From an uncultured Rikenella sp. (GTDB lineage Bacteria > Bacteroidota > Bacteroidia > Bacteroidales > Rikenellaceae), in contig NZ_CAJTMN010000063.1 of the NCBI RefSeq assembly GCF_910577125.1, positions 1 through 12,441 of the forward strand: 12,441 nt of DNA, read 5' to 3'. The position numbers were made by a program, and so were the translations under genes. The notes beneath the pieces were generated by a model that worked only from the letters and a program-made list of their open reading frames with translations, was not told where the DNA came from and searched no databases. This document shows positions 12,379 to 12,441 of this stretch, one piece after another. Position 1 is the first letter of the stretch. Every line of letters starts with the position of its first letter.

Positions 12379-12441
12379 GGAGCGGGTCGGAGCCAGCGAG
12401 GCCGGAAACGAGCTCCGTCGAGTTGCAGGCCTACGCCTGGG
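12379..12441 (+). repeat. 63-bp dispersed repeat, copy 2 (runs off the window end)
   Basis: 58 of 63 positions are identical to 89-151, in the same orientation. It reaches the last base of the window, so the repeat unit is probably longer; copy 1 suggests it would continue into a GC-rich hairpin region. Confidence 0.75.

Noticed and set aside
1..12441. Transposase, integrase, tRNA or rRNA genes
   Set aside because: I found none: no DDE or tyrosine-recombinase motifs in any frame given, no insertion-sequence ends with target duplications, and no cloverleaf in the intergenic regions.

Overview
The window looks like chromosomal DNA from a GC-rich member of the Bacteroidota, order Bacteroidales; an Alistipes-like gut species would fit, but I cannot fix the genus. 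The signs are: promoter -7 boxes of the Bacteroidota form TAnnTTTG upstream of several genes with no sigma70-type boxes; many lipoprotein signal peptides; and families typical of gut Bacteroidales (NVEALA peptides, six-bladed beta-propeller lipoproteins, a GH109 lipoprotein, a FISUMP-domain remnant). All intact genes are on the + strand.

Layout. Positions 1-686 hold no intact gene: a run of strong hairpins, one copy of a 63-bp repeat, and on the - strand the decayed 3' end of a FISUMP-domain surface protein gene. A promoter at 663-694 then serves a small helical protein of unknown function (732-1025) and a GH109-type NAD-dependent glycosidase lipoprotein (1060-2568), closed by a terminator at 2622-2657.

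Positions 2675-9190 are the centre of interest: three tandem cassettes of the same design. Each has (a) a promoter preceded by an AT-rich inverted-repeat block, (b) a small secreted Cys-rich peptide of the NVEALA family, (c) a perfect intergenic hairpin, (d) a beta-propeller lipoprotein and (e) a thioredoxin-like CXXC lipoprotein. The peptide leaders and the 3' ends of the thioredoxin-like genes are almost the same in DNA sequence between cassettes, while the peptide core, propeller and thioredoxin N-terminal half differ greatly. The first peptide gene is damaged at its start. The variable parts are visibly AT-richer than the flanking genes.

The third cassette runs directly into a polytopic O-antigen ligase/polymerase-like protein with C-terminal TPR repeats (9187-11076), followed by a complete type I signal peptidase (11110-12030). 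Signal peptidase, a possible glycan-transfer enzyme, CXXC lipoproteins and secreted Cys-rich peptides in one line suggest a peptide export or maturation locus. That function is inference. Positions 12031-12441 are again gene-free: nested long palindromes, then a second copy of the 63-bp repeat cut by the window end.
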